Shown here: in pieces, positions 34,435 to 42,444 of the stretch | Layout of the letters: each line of letters opens with the position of its first letter | Numbering within the stretch: the first letter of the stretch is position 1 | NCBI GenBank assembly: GCA_902363665.1 | Contig: CABJAW010000002.1 | Location: 62,001 to 126,000, forward strand | DNA: 64,000 nucleotides | Reading direction: 5' to 3' | Source of the DNA: Lachnospiraceae bacterium | GTDB lineage: Bacteria; Bacillota; Clostridia; Lachnospirales; Lachnospiraceae | Made by a program: the position numbers and the translations under genes | Notes under the pieces: model-generated | What the model saw: only the letters and a program-made list of their open reading frames with translations | What the model was told of the DNA's origin: nothing | The model's database searches: none

Positions 34435-34553
34435 GTGATTCCGACAGCGATACTGCGGCAGAGAATGCAGCGGAAACCAGTTCCGAAACCTCCACGGAGA
34501 CTGAATCCGAAACGGAGATAAGTCCATGGGCGAAGCTGAAGAGTCTGTTCTGA
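34419..34553 (+). pseudogene. Acidic Glu/Thr-rich C-terminal tail fragment
   Basis: A 44-codon frame reads MSISLSDSDSDTAAENAAET, then SSETSTETESETEISPWAKL and KSLF. The composition is that of the Ser/Glu/Thr linkers of surface proteins in this window. There is no good ribosome site, and its apparent ATG lies exactly where the TetR remnant on the other strand starts. It is best read as the displaced 3' end of another gene. A real small acidic peptide is possible but less likely. Confidence 0.4.
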
Positions 34554-34574
34554 TACACAGCCTGCCTGACTCGG

Positions 34575-36224
34575 TTACACCGTCATCCGCCATCCCGGAT
34601 GGTACTTGTTTTTTAAGGTTCCGTTCACAAGCTTGCCCCAGCCAAGCGGATAGCCGTCCACACACACAAGCTGCCAGCCGCTTGCTCTATCCGGGGTAAG
34701 ATCATCGACATCGATCGTCTCACCGCACAGGTACTTTCTCACTCTTCCGTCTGTCTGATCCAGATCGATCACTGAATCATAGCTGATGCCGGTCAGCGAC
34801 ATCGCAAGTGACTGCGACGGCTCAAAGCGTCCCTTGCGGACCTCGCCCATGTACAGTCCGTTGCGCAGAAACGGGATGCTGCGGCTCACCGGGATGCGGT
34901 TTTTCGTGTAATAAACCTGACCGCCGCGAATCTCAATGGCCTCTTCCTTATATTCTGCATTTACACCACGCACAAAATCCAGCACTGCATCGCGCTCGGA
35001 AGCTGCGGCGCTGTGTCCACCGGAACTCGGCTTTTTTCTGGAATTATCCACAGAGGTGCCGCGTTTTCCACTCTTTTTTCCTGTAGATGAGAGGGCATCC
35101 TCTGATTTTCCTTTTTTCGCTTTTTGTTTTTTCTTCCCAAAACTTTCCTTCAGTACCTCTGCTGTCTCCTCTGACACAGCCGCATTCCATTTATTCTGAC
35201 TGTCTGTTTCTGCTGCTGACACAGCTGCGTTGTATTTATTCTGACTGTCTGCTTCCGCCAGTTCTGAGTCAACATTTTGCAGTCCGTCAGTCCGAGCTTC
35301 TGTCCTGTCTTCTCCTGCCCTCCTCTTCCGAAGCAGCGCAAGAAAATGCCCCTCGCCGTCCATTTTGTGCGGGAAAATGCGCACGCAGCGCGTCAGCGCC
35401 TTATTTCCGTCCGCCAGCTCCGGCCGTCCATGCGAAAAGCCCTCATACCACGGAATCTCCAGAAGTTCCATCTCCGGTTTCTCCGCGAGAAGAGAGGCGA
35501 TCGTCTGCTCATTTTCCTCCGGCGAAAAGGTACACGTCGAATACAGCAGAAGTCCGCCCGGGCGCAGCATCGATACTGCGCTTCGGATGATCGCGTGCTG
35601 CGTTTTTGCACATTCCTCTACCTTTTCCAGGCTCCAGATTCTGGCATTTGCGAGATCCTTTCGGAACATTCCCTCGCCGGAGCACGGCGCATCCACCAGA
35701 ATTTTATCAAACGACTCTTCAAACTGCTCCGCCAGACGTTCCGGCACCGCATTCGTCACATACGAATTTGCGATCCCAAACACCTCAAGGTTTTTCAGAA
35801 GCGCCTTCGCCCGTGATGCGCTGATGTCATTCGCCACCAGCAGTCCCTCACCGTGCAGCTTTGCGCCGAGCGCCGTCGCCTTCCCTCCCGGTGCCGCGCA
35901 CAGATCAAGCACACGCTCGCCCGGCACGACCGGCAGCACAGTGGCCGGTGTCATCGCACTCGGCTCCTGCAGATAGTAAAGCCCTGCATAGTAAAATGGA
36001 TGGCGCGCCGGATCGTCCTCCCGCTCATAATAAAATCCATTCGGGATCCACGGGATCGGTGTCAGATGAAACGGAGCCAGCTCCTGAAATTTCTCCACGC
36101 TGATCTTTGCCGTGTTCACCCTGAGTCCAAATTTCCGCGGCTCCTCATAGCTTTTCAGAAATGCTTCGTATTCCGCTCCAAGCATCTTTTCCATTCGTTC
36201 CAGAAATTCTTTCGGAAGTTTCAT
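34575..36224 (-). CDS. RsmF/NOL1-NOP2-sun family RNA cytosine-C5 methyltransferase
   Basis: This SAM-dependent m5C methyltransferase of about 549 residues has the SAM loop LDLCAAPGGKATAL, motif IV DAPCSGEGMF and motif VI YSTCTFSPEENE; the two cysteines are the catalytic pair. The C-terminus carries an RsmF-type RNA-binding extension. A long Lys/Ser-rich linker, with a 45-bp tandem duplication, separates the two. I chose ATG 36224; a GTG start at 36257 is also possible. The likely substrate is 16S rRNA. It converges on the tail fragment. Confidence 0.9.
   Translation of the reverse strand: MKLPKEFLERMEKMLGAEYEAFLKSYEEPRKFGLRVNTAKISVEKFQELAPFHLTPIPWIPNGFYYEREDDPARHPFYYAGLYYLQEPSAMTPATVLPVVPGERVLDLCAAPGGKATALGAKLHGEGLLVANDISASRAKALLKNLEVFGIANSYVTNAVPERLAEQFEESFDKILVDAPCSGEGMFRKDLANARIWSLEKVEECAKTQHAIIRSAVSMLRPGGLLLYSTCTFSPEENEQTIASLLAEKPEMELLEIPWYEGFSHGRPELADGNKALTRCVRIFPHKMDGEGHFLALLRKRRAGEDRTEARTDGLQNVDSELAEADSQNKYNAAVSAAETDSQNKWNAAVSEETAEVLKESFGKKKQKAKKGKSEDALSSTGKKSGKRGTSVDNSRKKPSSGGHSAAASERDAVLDFVRGVNAEYKEEAIEIRGGQVYYTKNRIPVSRSIPFLRNGLYMGEVRKGRFEPSQSLAMSLTGISYDSVIDLDQTDGRVRKYLCGETIDVDDLTPDRASGWQLVCVDGYPLGWGKLVNGTLKNKYHPGWRMTV
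35173..35262 (-). repeat. 45-bp tandem duplication in the methyltransferase linker
   Basis: Two units of 45 bases encode DSQNKYNAAVSAAET-like 15-residue repeats in frame, in the flexible linker between the catalytic and RNA-binding domains. Confidence 0.7.
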
Positions 36225-36310
36225 TCTCTTATTCTTATCCTTTCCTTTTCCCACCACGCTCAGCGTTTAGCGACAGCTCGATTCTCTTTTATCTTTCTTC
36301 CTGTTTGAAC

Positions 36311-36406
36311 TCAAAGCAGATATTTCCAATCCGCTTCGCTGCCTGATTTATAAAACGGACATTCGCAATCCTCTTCGCTGCCTGATTTGTAAAACGGAAC
36401 GTCCTG
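36311..36406 (+). repeat. Interspersed intergenic repeat, copy H: tandem array of about 2.5 units
   Basis: Units begin near 36311, 36351 and 36389 with a period of about 39 bases. The first has AAGCAGATATTTCCAATCCG, the second ACGGACATTCGCAATCC. Each ends CTTCGCTGCCTGATTT. The third is cut off at the TrmL stop codon. It is the only tandem copy in the window. Confidence 0.75.
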
Positions 36407-36904
36407 CTACCACTCATACTTCGTCAGCTGTCCCTGCAGCTTCATATGATCAAACTGATTCTGGCGCAGCGCCTCGTAAAGCACGATCGCCACGGAATTG
36501 CTCAGATTCAGGGAACGCGTCTCGCCGATCATCGGAATCCGCACCGCCGTATCCGGGTGCTGCTTTAAAATCTCCTCCGGGATTCCGGCGCTCTCTTTTC
36601 CAAACATAATATAACAGTCCGGTTCGTACGTCACCTCCGTATACACCCTGCGTGCTTTCGTGGTCGCCATGTAAATTTTCGCGCCCGGATTCTTCTCCAG
36701 AAACTCATCGAAATCAAGATAGGTGGTCACATCCAGCTGCGGCCAGTAATCCATTCCCGCTCTCTTTAACGCTTTCTCTGACAGAGAAAACCCGAGCGGC
36801 TCGATCAGGTGCAGCCGCGTATCTGTCGCCACGCACGTCCTTCCGATATTTCCGGTATTTGCCGGGATCTCCGGCTCAAATAATACGACATTTAATTTTG
36901 CCAT
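36407..36904 (-). CDS. trmL: tRNA (cytidine/uridine-34 2'-O)-methyltransferase TrmL
   Basis: This 165-residue SPOUT methyltransferase matches TrmL in length and motifs: LFEPEIPANTGNIGRTC at the start, MFGKESAGIPEEIL and IPMIGETRSLNLSNSVAIVLYE forming the knotted SAM site. It methylates the ribose at the wobble position of tRNA-Leu isoacceptors. I chose the second of two adjacent ATGs for its better spacing from GGAGGTAA. Confidence 0.93.
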   Translation of the reverse strand: MAKLNVVLFEPEIPANTGNIGRTCVATDTRLHLIEPLGFSLSEKALKRAGMDYWPQLDVTTYLDFDEFLEKNPGAKIYMATTKARRVYTEVTYEPDCYIMFGKESAGIPEEILKQHPDTAVRIPMIGETRSLNLSNSVAIVLYEALRQNQFDHMKLQGQLTKYEW

Positions 36905-37020
36905 CATTTACCTCCGTTTTTTATAAAGCAGGCACAAAAGACCTGTTTTCACCATACTTTATAAGGTTAATAACGCAACAGCGCCGCAGAGTCAGCTTTC
37001 ACCTCCCCTGCGGCTGCCTT

Positions 37021-37055
37021 GTAAAACGGACATTCGCAATCCGCTTCGCTACCTG
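37021..37055 (+). repeat. Interspersed intergenic repeat, copy I
   Basis: GTAAAACGGACATTCGCAAT then CCGCTTCGCTACCTG. It ends 13 bases from the aminotransferase stop codon. Confidence 0.85.
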
Positions 37056-37067
37056 CGTTCATATTTT

Positions 37068-38243
37068 CTATTTTTTCTGCCACTCTCTCAAATGTCCGAC
37101 GAACCGGCTCAGCCGCTCCATCGCAAGTTTCAGATTTTCCAGTGAATACGCATAGGAAATACGCACAAATCCTTCTCCGCACGCGCCGAATGCCGAACCG
37201 GGCACAACCGCCACATGCTCTTCCTCCAGAAGACGGGTCGCAAATTCATCCGAACTCATCCCGAATTCCTTAATGCACGGGAACACATAAAATGCACCAA
37301 ACGGCTCAAAGCAGGAAAGTCCCATCTCTTTAAACGCATGCATGAGATACCGCCTTCTCTGATCATAGGCCGTGCGCATCTGCGCCACATCCGCATCGCC
37401 GTGCCGAAGCGCTTCAACTGCCGCATACTGACTGTTCGTCGGTGCACACATGATCGCGAACTGGTGGATTTTTGTCATCTGCTCCACAATCACCTGCGGT
37501 CCGCAGATATAGCCGAGCCGCCATCCGGTCATCGCATACGACTTGGAAAATCCGTTGATCAGAAGCGTCCGCTCCTTCATACCCGGAAGGCTCGCGATCG
37601 AAACGTGGTCCGCTCCGTACGTCAGCTCCGAATAGATCTCATCGGAGAGCACATAAATATCCTTTTCAATGCAGACCTGTGCAATCTCCTCCAGATCCTC
37701 CCGCCGCATCACACCGCCGGTCGGATTGTTCGGAAACGGCATTACGAGAATCTTCGTCTTATCTGTAATCGCCGCCAGAAGCTCTTCCTTCGTCAGGCGG
37801 AACTGATTTTCCTCTTTCAGTTCAATTGTCACCGGTACGCCGTCTGCCAGCACGACACATGGCACATAGGAAACGTAGCACGGCTCCGGAATGAGCACCT
37901 CATCGCCCGGATCCAACATCGCACGAAGTGCCACATCAATTCCTTCGCTGCCGCCTACCGTTACAAGAATCTCATGAAGCGGATCATAGGATACCTCAAA
38001 TCTGCGTCTGAGATACTCTGCGATCGCCACACGCAGTTCCTTCAGACCGGCGTTGGACGTATAAAAGGTTCGTCCCTTTTCCAGTGTATAAATACCCTCA
38101 TCACGAATATGCCACGGCGTATCAAAATCCGGCTCACCGACACCAAGTGAGATCACATCTTCCATCTCGCTTACAATATCGAAAAATTTCCGGATGCCAG
38201 AGGGCTGAATCGTCTCTACTTTTTTCGATAATGGATTTCTCAC
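37068..38243 (-). CDS. Class I/II PLP-dependent aminotransferase
   Basis: This 391-residue fold-type I aminotransferase has N173 (PFPNNPTGG), D201 and Y204 (LSDEIYSEL), the Schiff-base K234 (NGFSKSYAMTG) and C-terminal FVRISYAYS with the carboxylate-binding Arg. It resembles PatA/AspC-type alanine, aspartate or aromatic aminotransferases; the substrate is not decided. Its start overlaps the Lrp-type gene's stop by 4 bases, so it is translationally coupled to an amino-acid-sensing regulator. Confidence 0.93.
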   Translation of the reverse strand: MRNPLSKKVETIQPSGIRKFFDIVSEMEDVISLGVGEPDFDTPWHIRDEGIYTLEKGRTFYTSNAGLKELRVAIAEYLRRRFEVSYDPLHEILVTVGGSEGIDVALRAMLDPGDEVLIPEPCYVSYVPCVVLADGVPVTIELKEENQFRLTKEELLAAITDKTKILVMPFPNNPTGGVMRREDLEEIAQVCIEKDIYVLSDEIYSELTYGADHVSIASLPGMKERTLLINGFSKSYAMTGWRLGYICGPQVIVEQMTKIHQFAIMCAPTNSQYAAVEALRHGDADVAQMRTAYDQRRRYLMHAFKEMGLSCFEPFGAFYVFPCIKEFGMSSDEFATRLLEEEHVAVVPGSAFGACGEGFVRISYAYSLENLKLAMERLSRFVGHLREWQKK

Positions 38244-38722
38244 GGTGTCACCAGCATCCTTTCATCCTTTGTTTTCTTTCCGAAGATCGTTCCGTAATCC
38301 TTATATTTTTTCAGGATAAAATGCGTTGCCGTCGAAAGCACCGTATCCAGCGTCGACAGCTTATCACTTACAAACGACGATACATCACGTAAGGTCTTTC
38401 CTTCCAGGATCACCAGCAGGTCGTACGCACCGGAAATCAGGTACACCGACTGCACCTCCGGGTAATTGTAGATCCGCTCTGCGATCGAATCAAAGCCCTG
38501 GCCTCTCTGCGGTGTCACGCGCACCTCGATCAGTGCAGTCACTTTCTCAGAAGAAGTCTTTTCCCAGTCAATCAGTGTATGGTATCCGCAGATCACCTGC
38601 TCCTTTTCCATCTGTGCGACTTCGTTTGCGATCACTGCCTCGCTTGAACCAAGCAAAATCGCCAGCTCCTGCAGGTCGATCTTGCTGTTTTTTTCCAAAA
38701 ATGTCAGTATTTGCTCTCTCAT
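38240..38722 (-). CDS. Lrp/AsnC-family regulator
   Basis: This 160-residue protein has an N-terminal winged helix (KIDLQELAILLGSSEAVIAN) and the AsnC ligand-binding domain (residues 75-150: GQGFDSIAERIYNYPEVQSV, SGAYDLLVILEG). It lies 1 base after the AIR-synthase-like gene and overlaps the aminotransferase gene. It is expected to sense an amino acid and control the operon. Confidence 0.92.
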   Translation of the reverse strand: MREQILTFLEKNSKIDLQELAILLGSSEAVIANEVAQMEKEQVICGYHTLIDWEKTSSEKVTALIEVRVTPQRGQGFDSIAERIYNYPEVQSVYLISGAYDLLVILEGKTLRDVSSFVSDKLSTLDTVLSTATHFILKKYKDYGTIFGKKTKDERMLVTP

Positions 38723-38723
38723 T

Positions 38724-39755
38724 TTACTGTCCTTTCGCTCCCATCTCTATCCGATACCATTCGTCCGGCTTCGGGCGGTCGAGATATCGCTGCTCGCTGC
38801 CGTTTCGGATCACGCGGTCGTTTCCGTCTGTCACTCTTCCGATCACCGATGCCGGAATGCCCTGCGCACCAAGATAAGAGACAAGTGCCTCTCCGTGCGC
38901 TGTCCCGACAAGAAGTGCTCCCGCGGAATACAGATAGTATGGATTAATATCAAAATATTCACAGATTTCTATTGTCTCCTGTCTGACAGGAATTTTTTTC
39001 AGATCCACTTCCAATCCGACGCCTGCCTGATCCGCCATCTCCCAGAGTGCATTAAAAATGCCGCCCTGTGACAGATCGTGCATGGATGCCGCACCGAAGT
39101 GGGTGATGGCTCGGGCGGTTTCCCCCACTGCCATCTGACCGGCAAATTCTTTTGCCCGGTCAACCAGAAGGAACGGATAATGCGTCCGAAGCTCTGCTTC
39201 TTTTGCCCTCGCGATCGCCGCGGTCCCGCCAAGCGCAATCGCATTCGTCACGACAAGCACGTCTCCCGGCTGTAAAATACGGTGAGCCTGTGCAGGGTCA
39301 CGGGCTATGCTTCCAATTCCGGTCACAGAATACACCGGAGCGAGCACCGCCGCAGAAATCTGTGTATGTCCGCCGATCACTGCCGGTTCCCTCTCCTGCT
39401 TTGAATCATGCTCCTGTGGTGATACACTGGAGCGCGCAGCCTCCCGCATCCGGCACAGATCCGCCTTCAGCTGCTGCTCCTCATACTCCGGCGGCAGCAC
39501 AGCCGACACAAGAAAGCCTTCCGGCTTCGCACCGCCAGCGGCCAGATTGTTCGCCGCCGCAAGGATCAGCATGCCCGGATCATCCGCAAAGCCCGGTACT
39601 TCATTTACTACCGAATATACAGGAAGGAGGTCCTCCTGCCACGGCAGCTGCGCACAGTCTGCCCCTGACCGATACCGCACCAGAGCCGGGTCGCCAAACA
39701 GCGGCCGCAGCACTGACCGCTTCAGAGACGGCTCTGAAATTTTTCCGATCTGCAT
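38724..39755 (-). CDS. AIR-synthase-related (PurM/HypE-like) protein
   Basis: This 343-residue protein has an N-terminal ATP-binding AIRS domain (YRSGADCAQLPWQEDLL, GGHTQISAAVL) and a C-terminal AIRS_C domain (MHDLSQGGIFNALWEMA). The PurM superfamily includes AIR synthase, HypE, SelD and ThiL; this one matches none closely, and its acidic metal sites look altered. The start follows GGAGGAGG. It is the first gene of a three-gene operon with the Lrp regulator and aminotransferase. Function unknown. Confidence 0.8.
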   Translation of the reverse strand: MQIGKISEPSLKRSVLRPLFGDPALVRYRSGADCAQLPWQEDLLPVYSVVNEVPGFADDPGMLILAAANNLAAGGAKPEGFLVSAVLPPEYEEQQLKADLCRMREAARSSVSPQEHDSKQEREPAVIGGHTQISAAVLAPVYSVTGIGSIARDPAQAHRILQPGDVLVVTNAIALGGTAAIARAKEAELRTHYPFLLVDRAKEFAGQMAVGETARAITHFGAASMHDLSQGGIFNALWEMADQAGVGLEVDLKKIPVRQETIEICEYFDINPYYLYSAGALLVGTAHGEALVSYLGAQGIPASVIGRVTDGNDRVIRNGSEQRYLDRPKPDEWYRIEMGAKGQ

Positions 39756-39922
39756 CCGACCTCCTCCTTTCTGCCATGATGTACTCTCAGAATTCTTTTG
39801 TATCTGATTTTACAGCAATCCTCTAAAATAATGCATCTTAAATCCAGCCCATCAGAGTGTGAAATCCTGCGTCAGATATCTTTGCCGTGCATCATCAGCT
39901 GTGCACCCGTTTCAAAGCGTAC

Positions 39923-41494
39923 TTACTGTATGATCTGCACCGTACCGTCATCCGGCTGTGTTTCTCCTCCGCCTGTGCCGTCAGACTGAGGCGCATCTGT
40001 CTGCGGTGCATCCGTCTGTGGTGCATTGGTCTGCGGAGCCTGCGTCTGAGGTGTCTCCGTCTGCTGCTGCACACCGTAAGTGATGATATTCTGCACCTGA
40101 TTTAAGTCATTGTTTGCGATCGCCGTGTACATCGCGGAAACCGCCGCCTGATTGGAAGACACAACGCCGACCTCATAGATCGCCGGTGATTCCTGGTAAT
40201 AGCTGCTGTTTACCTGAACACTGTCCGTCAGCTCTCCGTCTACGTAAATATTCTTCCACAGTTCCGCCGTCATGCCCTGATGCGGCGTCTGCGCCTGATA
40301 TAAATAACCGATATTCTGATCCGTTTTGGCCACCAGCTTGATGTTCTGAGCAGGGTCTGTCTGGCTGGTCACTTTGCTCTCAAAAGAGATCGACCGGTTG
40401 GACGGACGTGTCTCCACTCCGAAAATCGTAAAATTCAAGGTGCCGTAATATGCCGAGCCAACAATGTAAATCGGATATTCCTGATCATTCGTAAAAACGA
40501 GATCCATCAGACCTTCCGCAATTGCCGCATCCTTGGACGGATCCACATAGCCAACCAGCATCGTGTGATTCGAACGTGCATCCACCTCCAGCTCGGATTT
40601 CAAGACTGCATTATACAGCGTCGTCGATACCTGGCAGATACCGCCGCCGTAGGAATCCACGACCTGCCCGGCCTCGTAGGACGGTGCCAGTTCGTAGCCA
40701 TTTTCCGGAGTAAACGGAGTCACTGCCGCTGTCACAGAAAAGCTCTCACCCGGCATCAGAAGTGTACCGTTGATCTTCGATGTGCCATTTTCCACATTCT
40801 GTGCCCTTCCGGCCGATGACGCAGAGTAATCCGTCGTCGCCGTGCCAAGCACGTCTGTCATTTTTGAGAGCGTCTCCTGGGTCAGAGCCGGAGACGTCCG
40901 CGTCACCGTCGCCTCGACCGACACATTGCCGTCGCCGTCCTTCCAGCCGGAAAGCACTTCTTTTAACTGTGCAAGCGTCGCATCCGCATCGAGCGTCAGG
41001 CCGTCCGTACCGCCTTCCACATATGGATACCCATCGTCTCCCATGTGCAGCGAACCTTCCACAGGATCTGAATTAAACTGGCTGCAGGAATTTACAAACT
41101 CTGCCTCCATGCTCTCATCCATCGTATATTCAATCTCATAATGTGCGCTTTCATTCTGCAGATCTTTCTGCTCTTTATAGCGCTCGATGATATTTCCACT
41201 TGTACCGATCTGGCTGATCTCATCCACCAGATCCGTATTTTCCCAGGAAAACCCAAGCTCACGGAACGTCGCTGATGTCTGCTGACTGCCCATCGTGATC
41301 GTTACCGTCGTACTGCCAAGCGTCGCAACTTCATTTTTAACATACTGCGCTGCTTCGTCCGGCATCATACCGCTGACATTTTTATCCCCGATAAAAACGC
41401 CGTCACTGATCGGTTCCTCCTGTGCGCACACCGGCATGCCGATTAAAATTCCGGCAGCCACCGCCGCAATACCTGCTAAAACTCTTTTTCGCAT
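39923..41494 (-). CDS. Secreted VanW-family protein
   Basis: This 523-residue protein has a signal peptide (MRKRVLAGIAAVAAGILIGM), a YoaR-like putative peptidoglycan-binding region (residues about 40-220) and a VanW domain (NGTLLMPGESFSV, DSYGGGICQVSTTLYNAV). The C-terminus is a PQTDAPQT repeat tail. VanW is found in vancomycin-resistance loci, but its biochemical role is not established; such proteins are common and chromosomal in Clostridia. The start follows GAAAGGA. It probably acts at the cell wall. Confidence 0.9.
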   Translation of the reverse strand: MRKRVLAGIAAVAAGILIGMPVCAQEEPISDGVFIGDKNVSGMMPDEAAQYVKNEVATLGSTTVTITMGSQQTSATFRELGFSWENTDLVDEISQIGTSGNIIERYKEQKDLQNESAHYEIEYTMDESMEAEFVNSCSQFNSDPVEGSLHMGDDGYPYVEGGTDGLTLDADATLAQLKEVLSGWKDGDGNVSVEATVTRTSPALTQETLSKMTDVLGTATTDYSASSAGRAQNVENGTSKINGTLLMPGESFSVTAAVTPFTPENGYELAPSYEAGQVVDSYGGGICQVSTTLYNAVLKSELEVDARSNHTMLVGYVDPSKDAAIAEGLMDLVFTNDQEYPIYIVGSAYYGTLNFTIFGVETRPSNRSISFESKVTSQTDPAQNIKLVAKTDQNIGYLYQAQTPHQGMTAELWKNIYVDGELTDSVQVNSSYYQESPAIYEVGVVSSNQAAVSAMYTAIANNDLNQVQNIITYGVQQQTETPQTQAPQTNAPQTDAPQTDAPQSDGTGGGETQPDDGTVQIIQ

Positions 41495-41553
41495 AAAATC
41501 CTTTCTATATCGTATGCTTCAGGCCGAACATGTACAGCCCGCGTAAACATATC

Positions 41554-41661
41554 TTAGTATAATGCCGAAAGAATCGTCGTCACTACCATCGCCAGGATAA
41601 TCACAACCACGATCACTGCTGCAATTTTCTGTTTTGTCTTTGAGTTATTAAAATTCATCAT
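41554..41661 (-). CDS. 35-residue single-span membrane peptide
   Basis: It reads MMNFNNSKTKQKIAAVIV followed by VVIILAMVVTTILSALY. The short basic head and one membrane helix show N-in topology. The ribosome site GAGGTGA lies in the last codons of the exonuclease gene, whose stop is 5 bases upstream, so it is coupled to that gene. Similar small proteins occur at this kind of position in Clostridia to my memory. Function unknown. Confidence 0.7.
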   Translation of the reverse strand: MMNFNNSKTKQKIAAVIVVVIILAMVVTTILSALY

Positions 41662-41666
41662 AATGC

Positions 41667-42380
41667 TCACCTCATAATTCTTCCATACTGCGAAATAATC
41701 CCGTCAATCATTCTTGACGCTTCACTCTTTGTCAGTGTTTCAATTTTAACACTAGCTTCTATTCTATGATATTTTAATAAATCACGCAAGTATCCTTTTT
41801 GTGAATTTGTGATGGGCGATTCCTTTTTCAGCCTGAATGCAAGCGCTGCCGGCTCAAACAGTTCCGGCCGCAGCGCCCCGAATTCTTCCGCCATGCACGA
41901 ATAAATACGGGCGGCCGTAATCGCATCGTCCAGGGCCCGGTGATGGTGCTCCTGAACGATCCCGTAATGCGCCGCCACCTGATTGAGCGCCCGGCCCGGC
42001 AGATCAGAAAGCACGCTTTTCGCGATTGCCAGTGTGTCCAGTCCATGCCGCTCGTATTCTCCGCCAAGCTTTACCACATTTCGCTTCATAAAGCCATAAT
42101 CAAACGGAAGATTGTGTCCGAGCAGCACGGCATCGCCGGAAAATTCCAGAAATCCCTCCACCGCTTCCCGCAGCTGCGGGCTTCCGGCCGTCATCTCTGC
42201 TGTGATTCCCGTCAGGTCTGTGATCCGCTCCGGGATCTCCACGCCGCTGTCCACAAACGTCTCATAAGTGCCCGTGATTTCTCCATTTTCCACCCGCGCG
42301 GCCCCAATCTCCAAAATCTGGTCGCGCATCGGACTCAGCCCCGTCGTCTCCAGGTCAAGTGCTACGTATGTATTCCACAT
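41667..42380 (-). CDS. DEDDh 3'-5' exonuclease, DNA polymerase III epsilon-like
   Basis: This protein of about 237 residues has an exonuclease domain (residues 1-165) with ExoI ALDLETTG (D9, E11), ExoII GHNLPFDYGFM and ExoIII HHRALDDAITA, the DEDDh set. The last 60 residues form a small extra domain. It probably trims DNA or RNA as a stand-alone proofreading-type nuclease. I chose ATG 42380, directly before the conserved opening. Confidence 0.9.
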   Translation of the reverse strand: MWNTYVALDLETTGLSPMRDQILEIGAARVENGEITGTYETFVDSGVEIPERITDLTGITAEMTAGSPQLREAVEGFLEFSGDAVLLGHNLPFDYGFMKRNVVKLGGEYERHGLDTLAIAKSVLSDLPGRALNQVAAHYGIVQEHHHRALDDAITAARIYSCMAEEFGALRPELFEPAALAFRLKKESPITNSQKGYLRDLLKYHRIEASVKIETLTKSEASRMIDGIISQYGRIMR

Positions 42381-42408
42381 TATATACCTCATTCCTTCCA
42401 CCGGTAAT

Positions 42409-42444
42409 GCAAAGTGAGTCTTTGCAATCCACTTCGTTGCGTGC
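42409..42444 (+). repeat. Interspersed intergenic repeat, copy J (degenerate)
   Basis: GCAAAGTGAGTCTTTGCAAT then CCACTTCGTTGCGTGC, abutting the stop codon of the radical SAM gene. Confidence 0.55.

Noticed and set aside
34083..34553. 156-codon plus-strand gene covering the TetR remnant
   Set aside because: Only the last 44 codons have a protein-like acidic repeat composition; the rest is antisense to the TetR remnant.
39923..41494. Vancomycin-resistance locus because of the VanW domain
   Set aside because: No vanA/B ligase, vanH, vanX or VanRS genes are nearby; VanW-like proteins are common chromosomal genes in Clostridia.
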